Positions 6,529-14,629 of a stretch of 20,896 nucleotides of DNA are shown in pieces; position 1 is the stretch's first letter, and each line of letters starts with the position of its first letter. The DNA comes from a virus. Where the stretch lies: IMG/VR virus record IMGVR_UViG_3300025407_000156, positions 1 through 20,896 of that record. One strand, 5' to 3'. Position numbers and translations under genes: made by a program. The notes beneath the pieces were generated by a model. It ran no database searches. It was not told the DNA's origin and saw only the letters and a list, made by a program, of their open reading frames with translations.

Positions 6529-8499
6529 TTAACCTGGTATACCGTTTACAGGACCGTTAGGGTTACTATTTTGATTACCACCAACTGAGTTGTAATGTGT
6601 AGCAGGAGCTGTAGCGCTTAATGCAGCAGTACCGCCATTTACAGTAGCTGCAGCTGTTTGTAGAGCAGCAGGGCTTGCAACAAGTGTAAGTGGAATATTC
6701 TTAAAGTAATGAGTGTGTGGTTGGTTTATTATCAATCTTATTGTATCACCGTATGTAACATTACCGCCAGTACCACCGCCAGGTTTAAGTATTTGTGCTC
6801 CGTTATCAATAATAGTTGAAGACTCTGTAACTTGAAACTCTATAGGTGCAGTTACGTGTTGTAAGAACGTTTCACCATTAATATAAGCACCACCACCTAT
6901 AACCACGTTCTTACTCACCCCTAAATTATCATCAACAACTACTTGCTGACGGTTACGAGTTCTTAATGTCATTATATTAGATATTACTGATAAATTTGTA
7001 CCACCATCAATATTGGTATCGTCTGATGAAGCAATATTAACTTGCTTACCAGCTAATGCCATTATAGTACCACTCATATTAATTGGGCCTGTTGTCTTAA
7101 TATCTATACCACCAGAACCTACTAATAAGTTATATCTATTACCAGTGGATACTGTATAGTTACCACCTGGCATATCATCAATGTGTGTATACTCTATTGC
7201 TGGTATTGTAGTAGTAACTTTACCTGTAGTATTATAATACTCTGTAATTGTTTTAGCAGTACCATTGTATCTTGTACTTGCAAACTGATTAAACACTAAC
7301 CCAACATTAACAAATTTATGTTTTGTTACAGTTTCAATAAAATTACCACCAAAACCAAGTGCAGCTTCTGCTTCTGCTAATGCATTGGCTTGAGAAGTTA
7401 TGATACTTGCAAGATTGTTTTTATTGCTTGCACTCTCTGGTTCTGCTAAGAGGTTTGCTATAGCCGTGTAAGCTGTAACCCACGAGTTCATTGCACTTGT
7501 GTTTAAGGAACCAGTTTTTACATAATAGTCCCCCTGTATAATACTATCAAAATCTCTACCCACCCACAAGTTATTATGTCCATTAATAGTTTCGAATTTA
7601 TCTCTTAGCGTTAGTAGTTGTAGGTTTTTAGGACTGAATAAAGAATTGTACTTGTTGTTAAACTCTAAGAAACCACCGGCAAAATGCGTTATCTTGAAGC
7701 GTTCTCTATCTGTAGTGTTAATGATTTCTAACGCTGCACCGCGTTGATTAATAACCATTTTATTGCGGTACGTCTCTGTATTAACATCGTTTGCATTTCT
7801 AACCGATTTACCCTCACTTTCAAATGTTTGTGGGTAATCTTGATATGTACCGTCATCTGCTCCAAAGATACTTTGGAAATCTTTTTGTCCTAACGATGCA
7901 CCCATATATACTGGGTATGTAGGTATACCATCTCTAAAGAATACCCATACATGTGCACCTACATTTGGTACTGCAAACACACCCTTTGCTGCATTTGAAT
8001 ATGTTGATGGTCTATATTGCCCACCAGTAGGATTAATATTGTTTGTATTATTGGCTACTGTATTAGTAAAAGCGTCTGTTAATTTAGTAGCATACTTTTC
8101 ATATACAAAACCAGGCTTCTCACCCATACGCTCTTGGTTTAAGTTAAATTGCGTGTATGAATTAGAAAAATTAGTACCGGATAAACTGTATGGGTAAGCT
8201 GCATCAGAAGTTGTACCTGTGTCTCCATGTGCATTATACGTTCCAGTAGAACTCTCTCCAGCTACCGGAGCACAATATTCTGCCCACGGTAAACTGTCTC
8301 TAAGGTCATTTATAATTAAGCTTAAATCTGAATTTATATTAAGCCCAGGAAATTTAAAATTACGATCTTGTTTTAAAGCTTCCCACTTGTTATATACACT
8401 TGCATTAACATGAGGTACCCATACCTTAATACGACCACGAAATTCCGGGTCGTTATTAGCTACTACTACACCGAGGTATATTGATGGGTAATTTTTCAT
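6529..8499 (-). CDS. Baseplate hub spike protein, gp5/VgrG-like, without lysozyme domain
   Basis: 656 residues. The N-terminus has an OB-fold like T4 gp5: IYLGVVVANNDPEFRGRIKVWVP (residues 7-29), LPW (70-72) and VPNVGAHVWVFFRDGIPTYPVYMG (178-200). Beta-rich repeats follow (about 248-330), including MVINQRGAALEII and IIQGDYYVKTG. An Ala-rich helical stretch (337-384) comes next. A beta-helix-like part (450-560) contains TGPINMSGTIMAL and KNVVIGGGAYI. An HTH triplet (595-597) sits near the C-terminus, like the iron-binding HxH of other phage spike tips. The protein should form the trimeric membrane-piercing spike under the tail tube. No lysozyme domain is present, unlike T4 gp5. The ATG overlaps the stop of the upstream gene (ATGA). 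The last about 55 residues are low in complexity (Ala/Asn/Pro/Gly). Confidence 0.85.
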   Translation of the reverse strand: MKNYPSIYLGVVVANNDPEFRGRIKVWVPHVNASVYNKWEALKQDRNFKFPGLNINSDLSLIINDLRDSLPWAEYCAPVAGESSTGTYNAHGDTGTTSDAAYPYSLSGTNFSNSYTQFNLNQERMGEKPGFVYEKYATKLTDAFTNTVANNTNNINPTGGQYRPSTYSNAAKGVFAVPNVGAHVWVFFRDGIPTYPVYMGASLGQKDFQSIFGADDGTYQDYPQTFESEGKSVRNANDVNTETYRNKMVINQRGAALEIINTTDRERFKITHFAGGFLEFNNKYNSLFSPKNLQLLTLRDKFETINGHNNLWVGRDFDSIIQGDYYVKTGSLNTSAMNSWVTAYTAIANLLAEPESASNKNNLASIITSQANALAEAEAALGFGGNFIETVTKHKFVNVGLVFNQFASTRYNGTAKTITEYYNTTGKVTTTIPAIEYTHIDDMPGGNYTVSTGNRYNLLVGSGGIDIKTTGPINMSGTIMALAGKQVNIASSDDTNIDGGTNLSVISNIMTLRTRNRQQVVVDDNLGVSKNVVIGGGAYINGETFLQHVTAPIEFQVTESSTIIDNGAQILKPGGGTGGNVTYGDTIRLIINQPHTHYFKNIPLTLVASPAALQTAAATVNGGTAALSATAPATHYNSVGGNQNSNPNGPVNGIPG

Positions 8500-9305
8500 G
8501 CTGTTATTGCAGCCATCGTGAGCTGTACTTGATTGCCTGTTGTTGTGTTGGTTAGATCAACAGTAACTGTAGTATCTCCTATAGTTGTTGTATCTTCATA
8601 CTCTATTTGAGTAGACCAGTTATATGGTACTATTAAGTTACCTATTACTGTGTTATTAAAAGGTAAAAATCTATTTAATACCGGATATAAACTGTTAATA
8701 TTTGTAATAAGAGCAGAGTTCGTGTTTACAATACGAGATAAGTCAGTATCTGCCATTATTAAATTACTATTGTTCGGGTTTACATCGGTACCTACCGGAC
8801 CAATATTAGATATGTTATTAACAAAAAGTGTATTTGCTGTTTTATAAAACGACTTTACTGTATCGGATATACCTGCAGGTAATAAGCGATCTATAATAGT
8901 ATTATAAGGAACACTATTAACGTTACTTTGATTGTTCATGTAGGATATATACGCTAAGCTACCTACTGATTCAGAAAAAGGCTGATAGTATAACGGAGCT
9001 ACTTGTGATATTGCACTTAACACTAAACTATTAGAGTAGTACATTGCTTCATCCCACCAATATTTGCCCCAAAAGTATGGTAAACTGTTTATAGTAGTAC
9101 CACTCAAACTAAGAACCGGGTTATTAGAAGAGATTCCAGCTAATAATGTAAAAAAGTCTATTTGAGAACCGATCGGATTAGATGAATACTGAGCTATATA
9201 ATAGGCCCGGGCTACACCGACTTGAGTTTCAAAACCAGTAACACTATAACCTTTCCAATAAAAGTTAGTGTTATATAAATCGAAGGTTCTGACGTTAGTA
9301 GCCAT
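8496..9305 (-). CDS. Hypothetical structural protein between hub and spike genes
   Basis: 269 residues; I do not recognise the family. The protein is rich in Asn, Ser, Thr and aromatic residues, with a cluster YFWGKYWWDEAMYYSNS near residues 77-93. It has no signal peptide and no convincing membrane helix. The C-terminus (about 225-269) looks like beta-strands rich in Thr and Val. It lies between the gp27-like hub gene and the gp5-like spike gene and overlaps the spike start by four bases (ATGA), so equimolar expression with the spike is plausible. A baseplate role is inferred from position alone. The ATG at 9305 is supported by a TAAATAATA box 12 nt upstream in a 29-base gap. The composition is like that of its neighbours. 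Confidence 0.75.
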   Translation of the reverse strand: MATNVRTFDLYNTNFYWKGYSVTGFETQVGVARAYYIAQYSSNPIGSQIDFFTLLAGISSNNPVLSLSGTTINSLPYFWGKYWWDEAMYYSNSLVLSAISQVAPLYYQPFSESVGSLAYISYMNNQSNVNSVPYNTIIDRLLPAGISDTVKSFYKTANTLFVNNISNIGPVGTDVNPNNSNLIMADTDLSRIVNTNSALITNINSLYPVLNRFLPFNNTVIGNLIVPYNWSTQIEYEDTTTIGDTTVTVDLTNTTTGNQVQLTMAAITA

Positions 9306-9308
9306 TGT

Positions 9309-9317
9309 TATTATTTA
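9309..9317 (-). promoter_or_regulatory. TAAATAATA start-proximal box before hypothetical baseplate gene
   Basis: TAAATAATA on the minus strand, first base 12 nt before the ATG at 9305, within the 29-base gap after the hub gene. No Shine-Dalgarno sequence intervenes. Confidence 0.4.
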
Positions 9318-9334
9318 TCCATGTACTATTAATG

Positions 9335-10867
9335 TTACAGTACATCGTCCGCTATACGCGTATCCTTATCCGCGAAAGGCTTTACTGCAGTAATATTATT
9401 AACGTAGTTGTTTTGTGTAAAAACATGCTCTACTTTCATAAGATACCACTGACCTAAAAACTTTTCATCAAAATCAGCATCAACTGATCCTATCAAGCGA
9501 TCAAGACCAATGAACCGGTTACATTTACGTATTGTAGTACCAGGTACAGTAAAGTGTAAGCACTGATTTAAAAATAAACCAGCCTTAAGTATAGAGTTTC
9601 TTGCATCTGGATATCTTTCAATTTTAGTACTATTATAAGAATAAGGCTGTCTAAAAGAAAGATTTTGTGTCTTGGTTTTATTTAAAGATAGTAATGCAGT
9701 TGGTGCTCTATTGTTTGAAAACTTTTGTATATAGTTATCTTGAAAGTACGTTTTTATATTATCAATAGAGTTGTCTACATAGTCTAAATTAAACTGCTTA
9801 TCTTTAATACTATTACTTGCACACGGTGTATTAATTAGTACAAATGCATTATCTATTGCTGACATATCTACAAACTGATAATTACTAACTGCACTCTTAC
9901 CACCAAAGTTCAGGTTAAGATACGACTCCTGGGTTTGAGGTGTCTTTAATAAAGAAGGTATAATAACCCCAGTAGATGTAGAAGAAGTTAAATAAAATTG
10001 CTCTAACTGCCACGGACCAGCAGCTTTGTTAACTACCGCTAACGACATTTCATTTGCAAATGAAGTTAATGTCCATTCTTTTGAGTATCTATCTCTATAA
10101 AGCAATGGTACATCACCGTCTATTTGTCCGTATTTTTTACTCGCTACGTGCTTATGAAAAATATAATCTAAATCATCAACAGAATTAAAATTCGTTGGTG
10201 GTGTGTAAAATATTTTACTTGCTCCTGGATCCCAAAACTGATTAAACTTTTGTACACCGCTTCTTGCGTTTAATGTATTTTGTATTAAACTTTTAATAGC
10301 TTCTCCTGTTGGTACCTTGCGTTGTTCATCTGAAAGCACACTCGATTTTCCGTTTAAAGTAGGATAAAGCTCGTATAATATTTTGTTTGTATTCCACCCT
10401 GTAGAAGTAGACTCTGCAAATAGTTGATAATCAAATTCCCAGAAATAAAGCTTTATATTTTTCTGATCGGGTTTATTACCTGGTATATCTTCTACATCGT
10501 ATACTGAAAATATGTAATTTAATTCCCAACCAGCTGAAGGAAATGCATCTGTCTCTATACTATCTGTAGCACCATCATATACTGGTTTAATGTTAACTAA
10601 TATAAGATCACGTCCATCATTTCTAAATTTGTAGTTAGCAGCAGACGAGATAAACTCATTTGGTCTACGCTCAATTATATTCTCTTTATTGTTGACAATT
10701 AAGTAACCTTTTTTAAACCACTCTCTGCTATCCTCTTCAATACAAAGCTTTACTAATGCAGAGGTGTTAATTGCAAAAAAAGTATCTTTTGCGTTAAACA
10801 ATGTTACACCAAACTCATATGTTTGGTCATTAACCCTTAGCTTAGTCGTTGATGGAGGCTGAGCCAT
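9335..10867 (-). CDS. Baseplate central hub protein, gp27-like
   Basis: 510 residues. The best evidence is the C-terminal block typical of hub proteins of contractile tails (gp27, P2 gpD and Mu gp44 type): VPGTTIRKCNRFIGLDRL (441-458), then LGQWYLMKVEHVF (471-483) and a beta-strand ending in ITAVKPF. Such proteins form the trimeric ring that links the tail tube to the spike. The central part contains LDYIFHKHVASKKYG and a WTLTSFANEM segment, consistent with the second hub domain. The gene starts three bases after the stop of the gp53-like gene and is followed by an unknown gene and then the spike gene. Sequence similarity to T4 gp27 itself is weak, and the assignment rests on the C-terminal block and gene order. 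Confidence 0.72.
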   Translation of the reverse strand: MAQPPSTTKLRVNDQTYEFGVTLFNAKDTFFAINTSALVKLCIEEDSREWFKKGYLIVNNKENIIERRPNEFISSAANYKFRNDGRDLILVNIKPVYDGATDSIETDAFPSAGWELNYIFSVYDVEDIPGNKPDQKNIKLYFWEFDYQLFAESTSTGWNTNKILYELYPTLNGKSSVLSDEQRKVPTGEAIKSLIQNTLNARSGVQKFNQFWDPGASKIFYTPPTNFNSVDDLDYIFHKHVASKKYGQIDGDVPLLYRDRYSKEWTLTSFANEMSLAVVNKAAGPWQLEQFYLTSSTSTGVIIPSLLKTPQTQESYLNLNFGGKSAVSNYQFVDMSAIDNAFVLINTPCASNSIKDKQFNLDYVDNSIDNIKTYFQDNYIQKFSNNRAPTALLSLNKTKTQNLSFRQPYSYNSTKIERYPDARNSILKAGLFLNQCLHFTVPGTTIRKCNRFIGLDRLIGSVDADFDEKFLGQWYLMKVEHVFTQNNYVNNITAVKPFADKDTRIADDVL

Positions 10868-10870
10868 ATA

Positions 10871-11239
10871 TTACGTTACGTCTTGTAATTGCGAAATAAC
10901 AAGCCTTACATATGCCGGTGTCAAATACTTTAACTGTGTACCAGCTGGTGGACTGAAAACAGGGTTTTCTGTATTATTAACTGAACAAATTAACCACCAT
11001 AGAAGTATAGTACCGTAAAGCTTATACGATATTAAAGTGTAAGGCATGTTTTCAGCTGGAACAGTATATACATCGTAGTATGCTTGTTCTATATTATTAG
11101 GAAAATTGGTTTTAGCTAAAATGTTATAAAAATAGTTATTATTATCGTTTTGATAGACGTTAAAGATGTTTTCATACCTAAACGTCTCAAGTGTAGGTAA
11201 GCTACTAATTTCACTTTGTAATTGTGGTGTTTGATTCAT
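10871..11239 (-). CDS. Baseplate wedge protein, gp53-like with LysM-like core
   Basis: 122 residues. The core, YYDVYTVPAENMPYTLISYKLYGTILLWWLICSVNN (residues 54-89), resembles the T4 gp53 segment in which a strand is followed by an aliphatic helix, a Tyr-Gly pair, a Trp pair and an Asn. The later AGTQLKYLTP (99-108) completes a LysM-like fold. In T4, gp53 joins wedges around the hub to close the hexagonal baseplate. The protein here is shorter than T4 gp53 (about 196 residues) and lacks its C-terminal part. It is tightly packed: it starts three bases after the tube-initiator gene and ends three bases before the hub gene. An alternative is a general LysM-type tail protein such as gpX of P2-like phages. 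Confidence 0.7.
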   Translation of the reverse strand: MNQTPQLQSEISSLPTLETFRYENIFNVYQNDNNNYFYNILAKTNFPNNIEQAYYDVYTVPAENMPYTLISYKLYGTILLWWLICSVNNTENPVFSPPAGTQLKYLTPAYVRLVISQLQDVT

Positions 11240-11242
11240 ATG

Positions 11243-12565
11243 TTACCCCGATAGACTTGTTGTTACTGTTACTTTTTGAGAAGGATCAGCATTAGATAAA
11301 AATAAATTACGAGTGTTTTTAAGTACACCGGTAAAACCAAGTGTAACTTTATACGCTTCTGGCATAAGCTTTACATAAGGGTCACCTGAATCTGCATTAA
11401 CAACTTCTCCTGTTGTTAAATCTACAAGTCTGGTGTTACCCATATTTTGTATAGATATATTGCTCAAATACGCTAAAGGTATTTGCTTATAACCTGGTAT
11501 ATCTATTCTATATAAACATGGTGCATCTAAAAAGTTTATACCTTTTCTATTAGGTAAGTTTTGATATGTTAATATATAACAAAGTTCCCAGTTTTTCTGT
11601 AACTGTGTTACATCTCCGTTATCGAGAGTATTATAAAGATAAAAAGACATCTCCGCGCCTTCTTTTTCACCTGAACCTTGATATGCTATAAGTTCTTCTT
11701 TAGCATTTTCTCCATAAGCACCAGCTGTTGCACCAAATAATACGTCTGTTGCTCCACCCATTACATCAAACATACCGCCCAGGGCTTTACCAAAGTCTCT
11801 TCCTGAGCCTTCATCTTCTCCTCCGCCACCACCAGCACCACTACCGGTAGCAGATTTTTTAGCTTTACCCTTAGCGCCACTAAAGAAATTACTAATACCA
11901 CCAGCTACTTTACCTAATCCACTACCTACACCTGTACCAGGAGCGCCCCACGTATTACCCACTTTTACCATATTAGTAGCTGTATAATAGGGTAGATAAT
12001 AAACAAACCCGGTAGTCTCTACTGCATATAATCCTGCATATGGATCCATTGCACTTGCAAAGTCGCTTGGGCTTTTTGGTGTAAAATCGAATTTTTTAGC
12101 TTTATCTAATATTGAAGTCGCAACAGATGTTGCAGCATTTACTGTAGCGTTAGCAGCTGTTTGTATAGCATTACCAACTGCACCTTGACCGGCGATGGTA
12201 GAAGCTGTTTTTACTTGTTGACCTAAAGATTGAGAAAAACCCGCTAAAGATTCTGTTGACCCTACCTTATTGGCTATAGACAGATCACTAACCGTACCGC
12301 GTATACTGTATAAGTAACCTCTCAATTCACTTGATTGTGTTTGCCTGTACTCTGTTATAATAACCTTAGGTATGTGTTGACGCCCGTCTGTTGGAGTTAA
12401 TGTCCACGGAAATAAATCAAATACGTTAATTGAAAGAGTCTTTGGTTTTAATGTAGGAGCACCTAACTTATCTGGCGATTGTTTCCAATCAAACAGCAAC
12501 CCAGTATAGCTTGGGGGCGTAAAGGTTGAGCTGTTACCTGAAGATGTGTACGTGGATGCTGGCAT
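11243..12565 (-). CDS. Tail tube initiator / baseplate-tube junction protein, gp48/gp54-like
   Basis: 440 residues. The outer parts look like the tube-like fold of T4 gp48 and gp54. One is SINVFDLFPWTL followed by HIPKVIITEYRQ (residues 45-75). The other is LDAPCLYRIDIPGYKQIPLAYLSNISIQNMGNTRL (346-380), with MPEAYKVTLGFTGVLKNTRN (401-420). Between them lies an insertion of about 200 residues rich in Ala, Gly and Ser (about 100-300), including SGAGGGGGEDEGSG (242-255) and a Lys-rich patch. T4 gp54 and gp48 have about 320 and 364 residues and no such insertion to my knowledge. In the baseplate such proteins form the first rings on which the tail tube grows. The gene starts one base after the tape measure stop, matching the T4 order gp29-gp48-gp54. 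Confidence 0.68.
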   Translation of the reverse strand: MPASTYTSSGNSSTFTPPSYTGLLFDWKQSPDKLGAPTLKPKTLSINVFDLFPWTLTPTDGRQHIPKVIITEYRQTQSSELRGYLYSIRGTVSDLSIANKVGSTESLAGFSQSLGQQVKTASTIAGQGAVGNAIQTAANATVNAATSVATSILDKAKKFDFTPKSPSDFASAMDPYAGLYAVETTGFVYYLPYYTATNMVKVGNTWGAPGTGVGSGLGKVAGGISNFFSGAKGKAKKSATGSGAGGGGGEDEGSGRDFGKALGGMFDVMGGATDVLFGATAGAYGENAKEELIAYQGSGEKEGAEMSFYLYNTLDNGDVTQLQKNWELCYILTYQNLPNRKGINFLDAPCLYRIDIPGYKQIPLAYLSNISIQNMGNTRLVDLTTGEVVNADSGDPYVKLMPEAYKVTLGFTGVLKNTRNLFLSNADPSQKVTVTTSLSG

Positions 12566-12566
12566 A

Positions 12567-14591
12567 TTATAATAAACCTCGAGCGTATAACATTGAGTTT
12601 CTATACTTACTACGCTCTATATAAGGTATATCTCTATCTGTACTATCTCCACCCTTACCGAGTATATTTGCAGTAGATGTATTTAAAATAGATGTTGTAG
12701 TGTTATTAGTACTGTTAGATACAGCAGAATTTTGTGTACTTGCAACCACCATAGGTTCAAGCGAAGCAATTAACTCATCCATCTTTTTAACCATGGTTTG
12801 AGCTAACTTAACCTGTGTTTCTTGTATTTTGTAAAGAGGTGTTTCCATCATTGCCTCTTTAGATTCAGGGGTAATTGCTATATTACCTAACTTAGCAGCT
12901 TCTGTAGAAGCAATTGTTGTAGAGGCTAACGCAGCGGACACTATAGTACCTGGTGTATTATTAGCTACAGAAGCCGGGCCCTGTATGCCTGGTAAAGCAG
13001 CTGCTGCAGGAACACCAAAATGTAAAGCGGCTGCAACTGCTGCTAATTTAAGCATATTAACACTGTTAACAGATTCAATAAATTTACTAAATGGATCGAA
13101 ATTTGTTTTTATATCGCCAAATGTGGACATAGCATCTTTTAAGCGATTAATGCTATTGGATAAATTATCTATATTGCTTGTTTGTTGACCTAAAGCTATT
13201 AGTTGATCAACGGGAGAATTTTGCTTAGATCCACCGCCGAGTAGGTTACCGAAAAAATTACCTATACCACTTATAAGCGAACCACCGCCAAACAAAGCCA
13301 TTGCACCCGCAATTGCTGTAATACCCGCAGCTGTGCTTAATAATCTTTCACCGCTTATACTGCTTAGAGTTAATACGCTATTAGCTACCTTTTCAATAAC
13401 ATCTCCAATTGCTTGACCTATAGTTTTAATTGGTAATGCTATAGCTGCCCCGATTTTGTCTATTATACCACCGATAACTTTAAATGTAGCTAAAGTTATT
13501 TCAGCTAACTTAACTGTAGACTCTGTATAAGCAGTTACTATATTACCAAATGCAGTAATTAATTTAGAAAACACACTACCCGCAATTTCTGCAAGTTTAG
13601 TAAAGAATGAAAATACTGTTTGAAGTATAGGTGCTAACTGTTTTAAAGCAGTTATTAATACATCACCTATAACTTTAGCAAGCGCTATAAAAACCGGCAC
13701 CACTGCTTGTATTGCTGGTGTAGCTATTCTTAAAGCAGTTGCCAGGCCTATTACAGCAAGTACAAGTACGCCAATACCAATTGCCCCGGTTTCAGCAACT
13801 ACAGCTATAGCCTCTAAGCCAGGTGCAACACCTGTCAAACCTTCACCAAGAGATGTTAAAAATATTTTTAATCCTTTACCCAAACCAGCTATACCCTTAC
13901 CTACACCTTCTCCGAGTGCCCCTATACCAGCACCTAAACCCTTACCTAAAGCAGCAATTATATTATTACCTACCCCGGCATCCGCACCTGTTTGCTTTGC
14001 CGTTTCAGTTTTTGTATTACCTATAGATGTAGAAAATATTTTCTTAATGGTTTCAACTGCTTCAGAACTAATACTTGCAATACTAACTGGTTGTACTTCC
14101 ACCTCTGCAAGTGCTGCTGCAGCTGCGGCCCCTCCTTCAAGATCAGCTGTAGTGCCTTTACTTGAAGTAGTCGTTACATTTTCAGATAGTTGCTTAGAAA
14201 GATCAGTAGCTAATTTCTTACTTCTATCATCTTCTTCTTTATCTTTTTGCTTTTTACGGGCATCATATTTCTTATCTTCTTCTTTAACTGCATCTGAATT
14301 CTTAATATCTTTATCGTACGCTTTAAACGAGTCAATCATTGTTTGCTTAAATGATGGACCTATTGCTTTAGATATACTATCTAAAGTGTTTATCTGTAAA
14401 ATATTTTGGGCAGTTATGGTTTTGTTACCAGTATCTATAGACGTTATAAGCGCTTTCATTTGCGCATTAGCGTTATTAGAATTTGCCAACATTGCATCTA
14501 ACCACTTTTGCGGTATAGATCCATTATCCTTAGGCTTTAATGTAGCTATTAAAGACGAAATAAATCCCGGATCGTTGGTTTGATCTGCCAT
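12567..14591 (-). CDS. Tape measure protein (T4 gp29-like role)
   Basis: 674 residues. It has a helical N-terminal part, a highly charged coiled-coil stretch rich in Lys, Asp and Glu (residues 92-135) and a long Gly/Ala/Ile-rich hydrophobic helical region (205-450) with several membrane-like segments (for example 258-290 and 296-345). A second helical part (470-620) and a Ser/Thr/Asn-rich linker (619-645) come before a charged C-terminus. This composition is characteristic of tape measure proteins, which fix tail length and are ejected through the tube; no specific sequence motif was used. At about 1.5 angstrom per residue it would give a tail near 100 nm, similar to T4. It follows the gp26-like genes and precedes the tube initiator. 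A TAAGTAATT box stands 15 nt before the ATG. Confidence 0.8.
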   Translation of the reverse strand: MADQTNDPGFISSLIATLKPKDNGSIPQKWLDAMLANSNNANAQMKALITSIDTGNKTITAQNILQINTLDSISKAIGPSFKQTMIDSFKAYDKDIKNSDAVKEEDKKYDARKKQKDKEEDDRSKKLATDLSKQLSENVTTTSSKGTTADLEGGAAAAAALAEVEVQPVSIASISSEAVETIKKIFSTSIGNTKTETAKQTGADAGVGNNIIAALGKGLGAGIGALGEGVGKGIAGLGKGLKIFLTSLGEGLTGVAPGLEAIAVVAETGAIGIGVLVLAVIGLATALRIATPAIQAVVPVFIALAKVIGDVLITALKQLAPILQTVFSFFTKLAEIAGSVFSKLITAFGNIVTAYTESTVKLAEITLATFKVIGGIIDKIGAAIALPIKTIGQAIGDVIEKVANSVLTLSSISGERLLSTAAGITAIAGAMALFGGGSLISGIGNFFGNLLGGGSKQNSPVDQLIALGQQTSNIDNLSNSINRLKDAMSTFGDIKTNFDPFSKFIESVNSVNMLKLAAVAAALHFGVPAAAALPGIQGPASVANNTPGTIVSAALASTTIASTEAAKLGNIAITPESKEAMMETPLYKIQETQVKLAQTMVKKMDELIASLEPMVVASTQNSAVSNSTNNTTTSILNTSTANILGKGGDSTDRDIPYIERSKYRNSMLYARGLL

Positions 14592-14597
14592 ATACCC

Positions 14598-14606
14598 AAT
14601 TACTTA
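14598..14606 (-). promoter_or_regulatory. TAAGTAATT start-proximal box before tape measure gene
   Basis: TAAGTAATT on the minus strand, first base 15 nt before the ATG at 14591. The longer string ACACCTAAGTAA is identical to the one before the first tail tube gene (19036). It lies in a 38-base gap with no other visible signal. Confidence 0.45.
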
Positions 14607-14629
14607 GGTGTAGAACAGTAAAAGCGTTA

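Noticed and set aside
8496-8520. Programmed frameshift between the unknown gene and the spike gene
   Set aside because: The overlap is the ordinary ATGA type seen several times here, and no slippery run is present.
9321-9345. Inverted repeat ATGTACT...AGTACAT at the end of the hub gene
   Set aside because: The stem is only 7 bp with an 11-base loop and no T-tract, so it is not good enough to call a terminator.
10868-10880. TAACGTAAT before the hub gene as another start-proximal box
   Set aside because: It departs from the consensus and is simply the last codons and stop of the gp53-like gene, with a gap of three bases.
12604-12620. TAAGTATAG inside the 3' end of the tape measure gene as a promoter box
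   Set aside because: It is about 40-50 nt from the next start codon, far from the 11-15 nt spacing of the others, so it is probably a chance match.
14047-14583. 178-codon open frame on the plus strand
   Set aside because: It is antisense to the tape measure gene. Its Ser/Leu/Ala-rich composition mirrors that gene's Lys/Asp/Ala-rich codons, and it has no upstream start signal.
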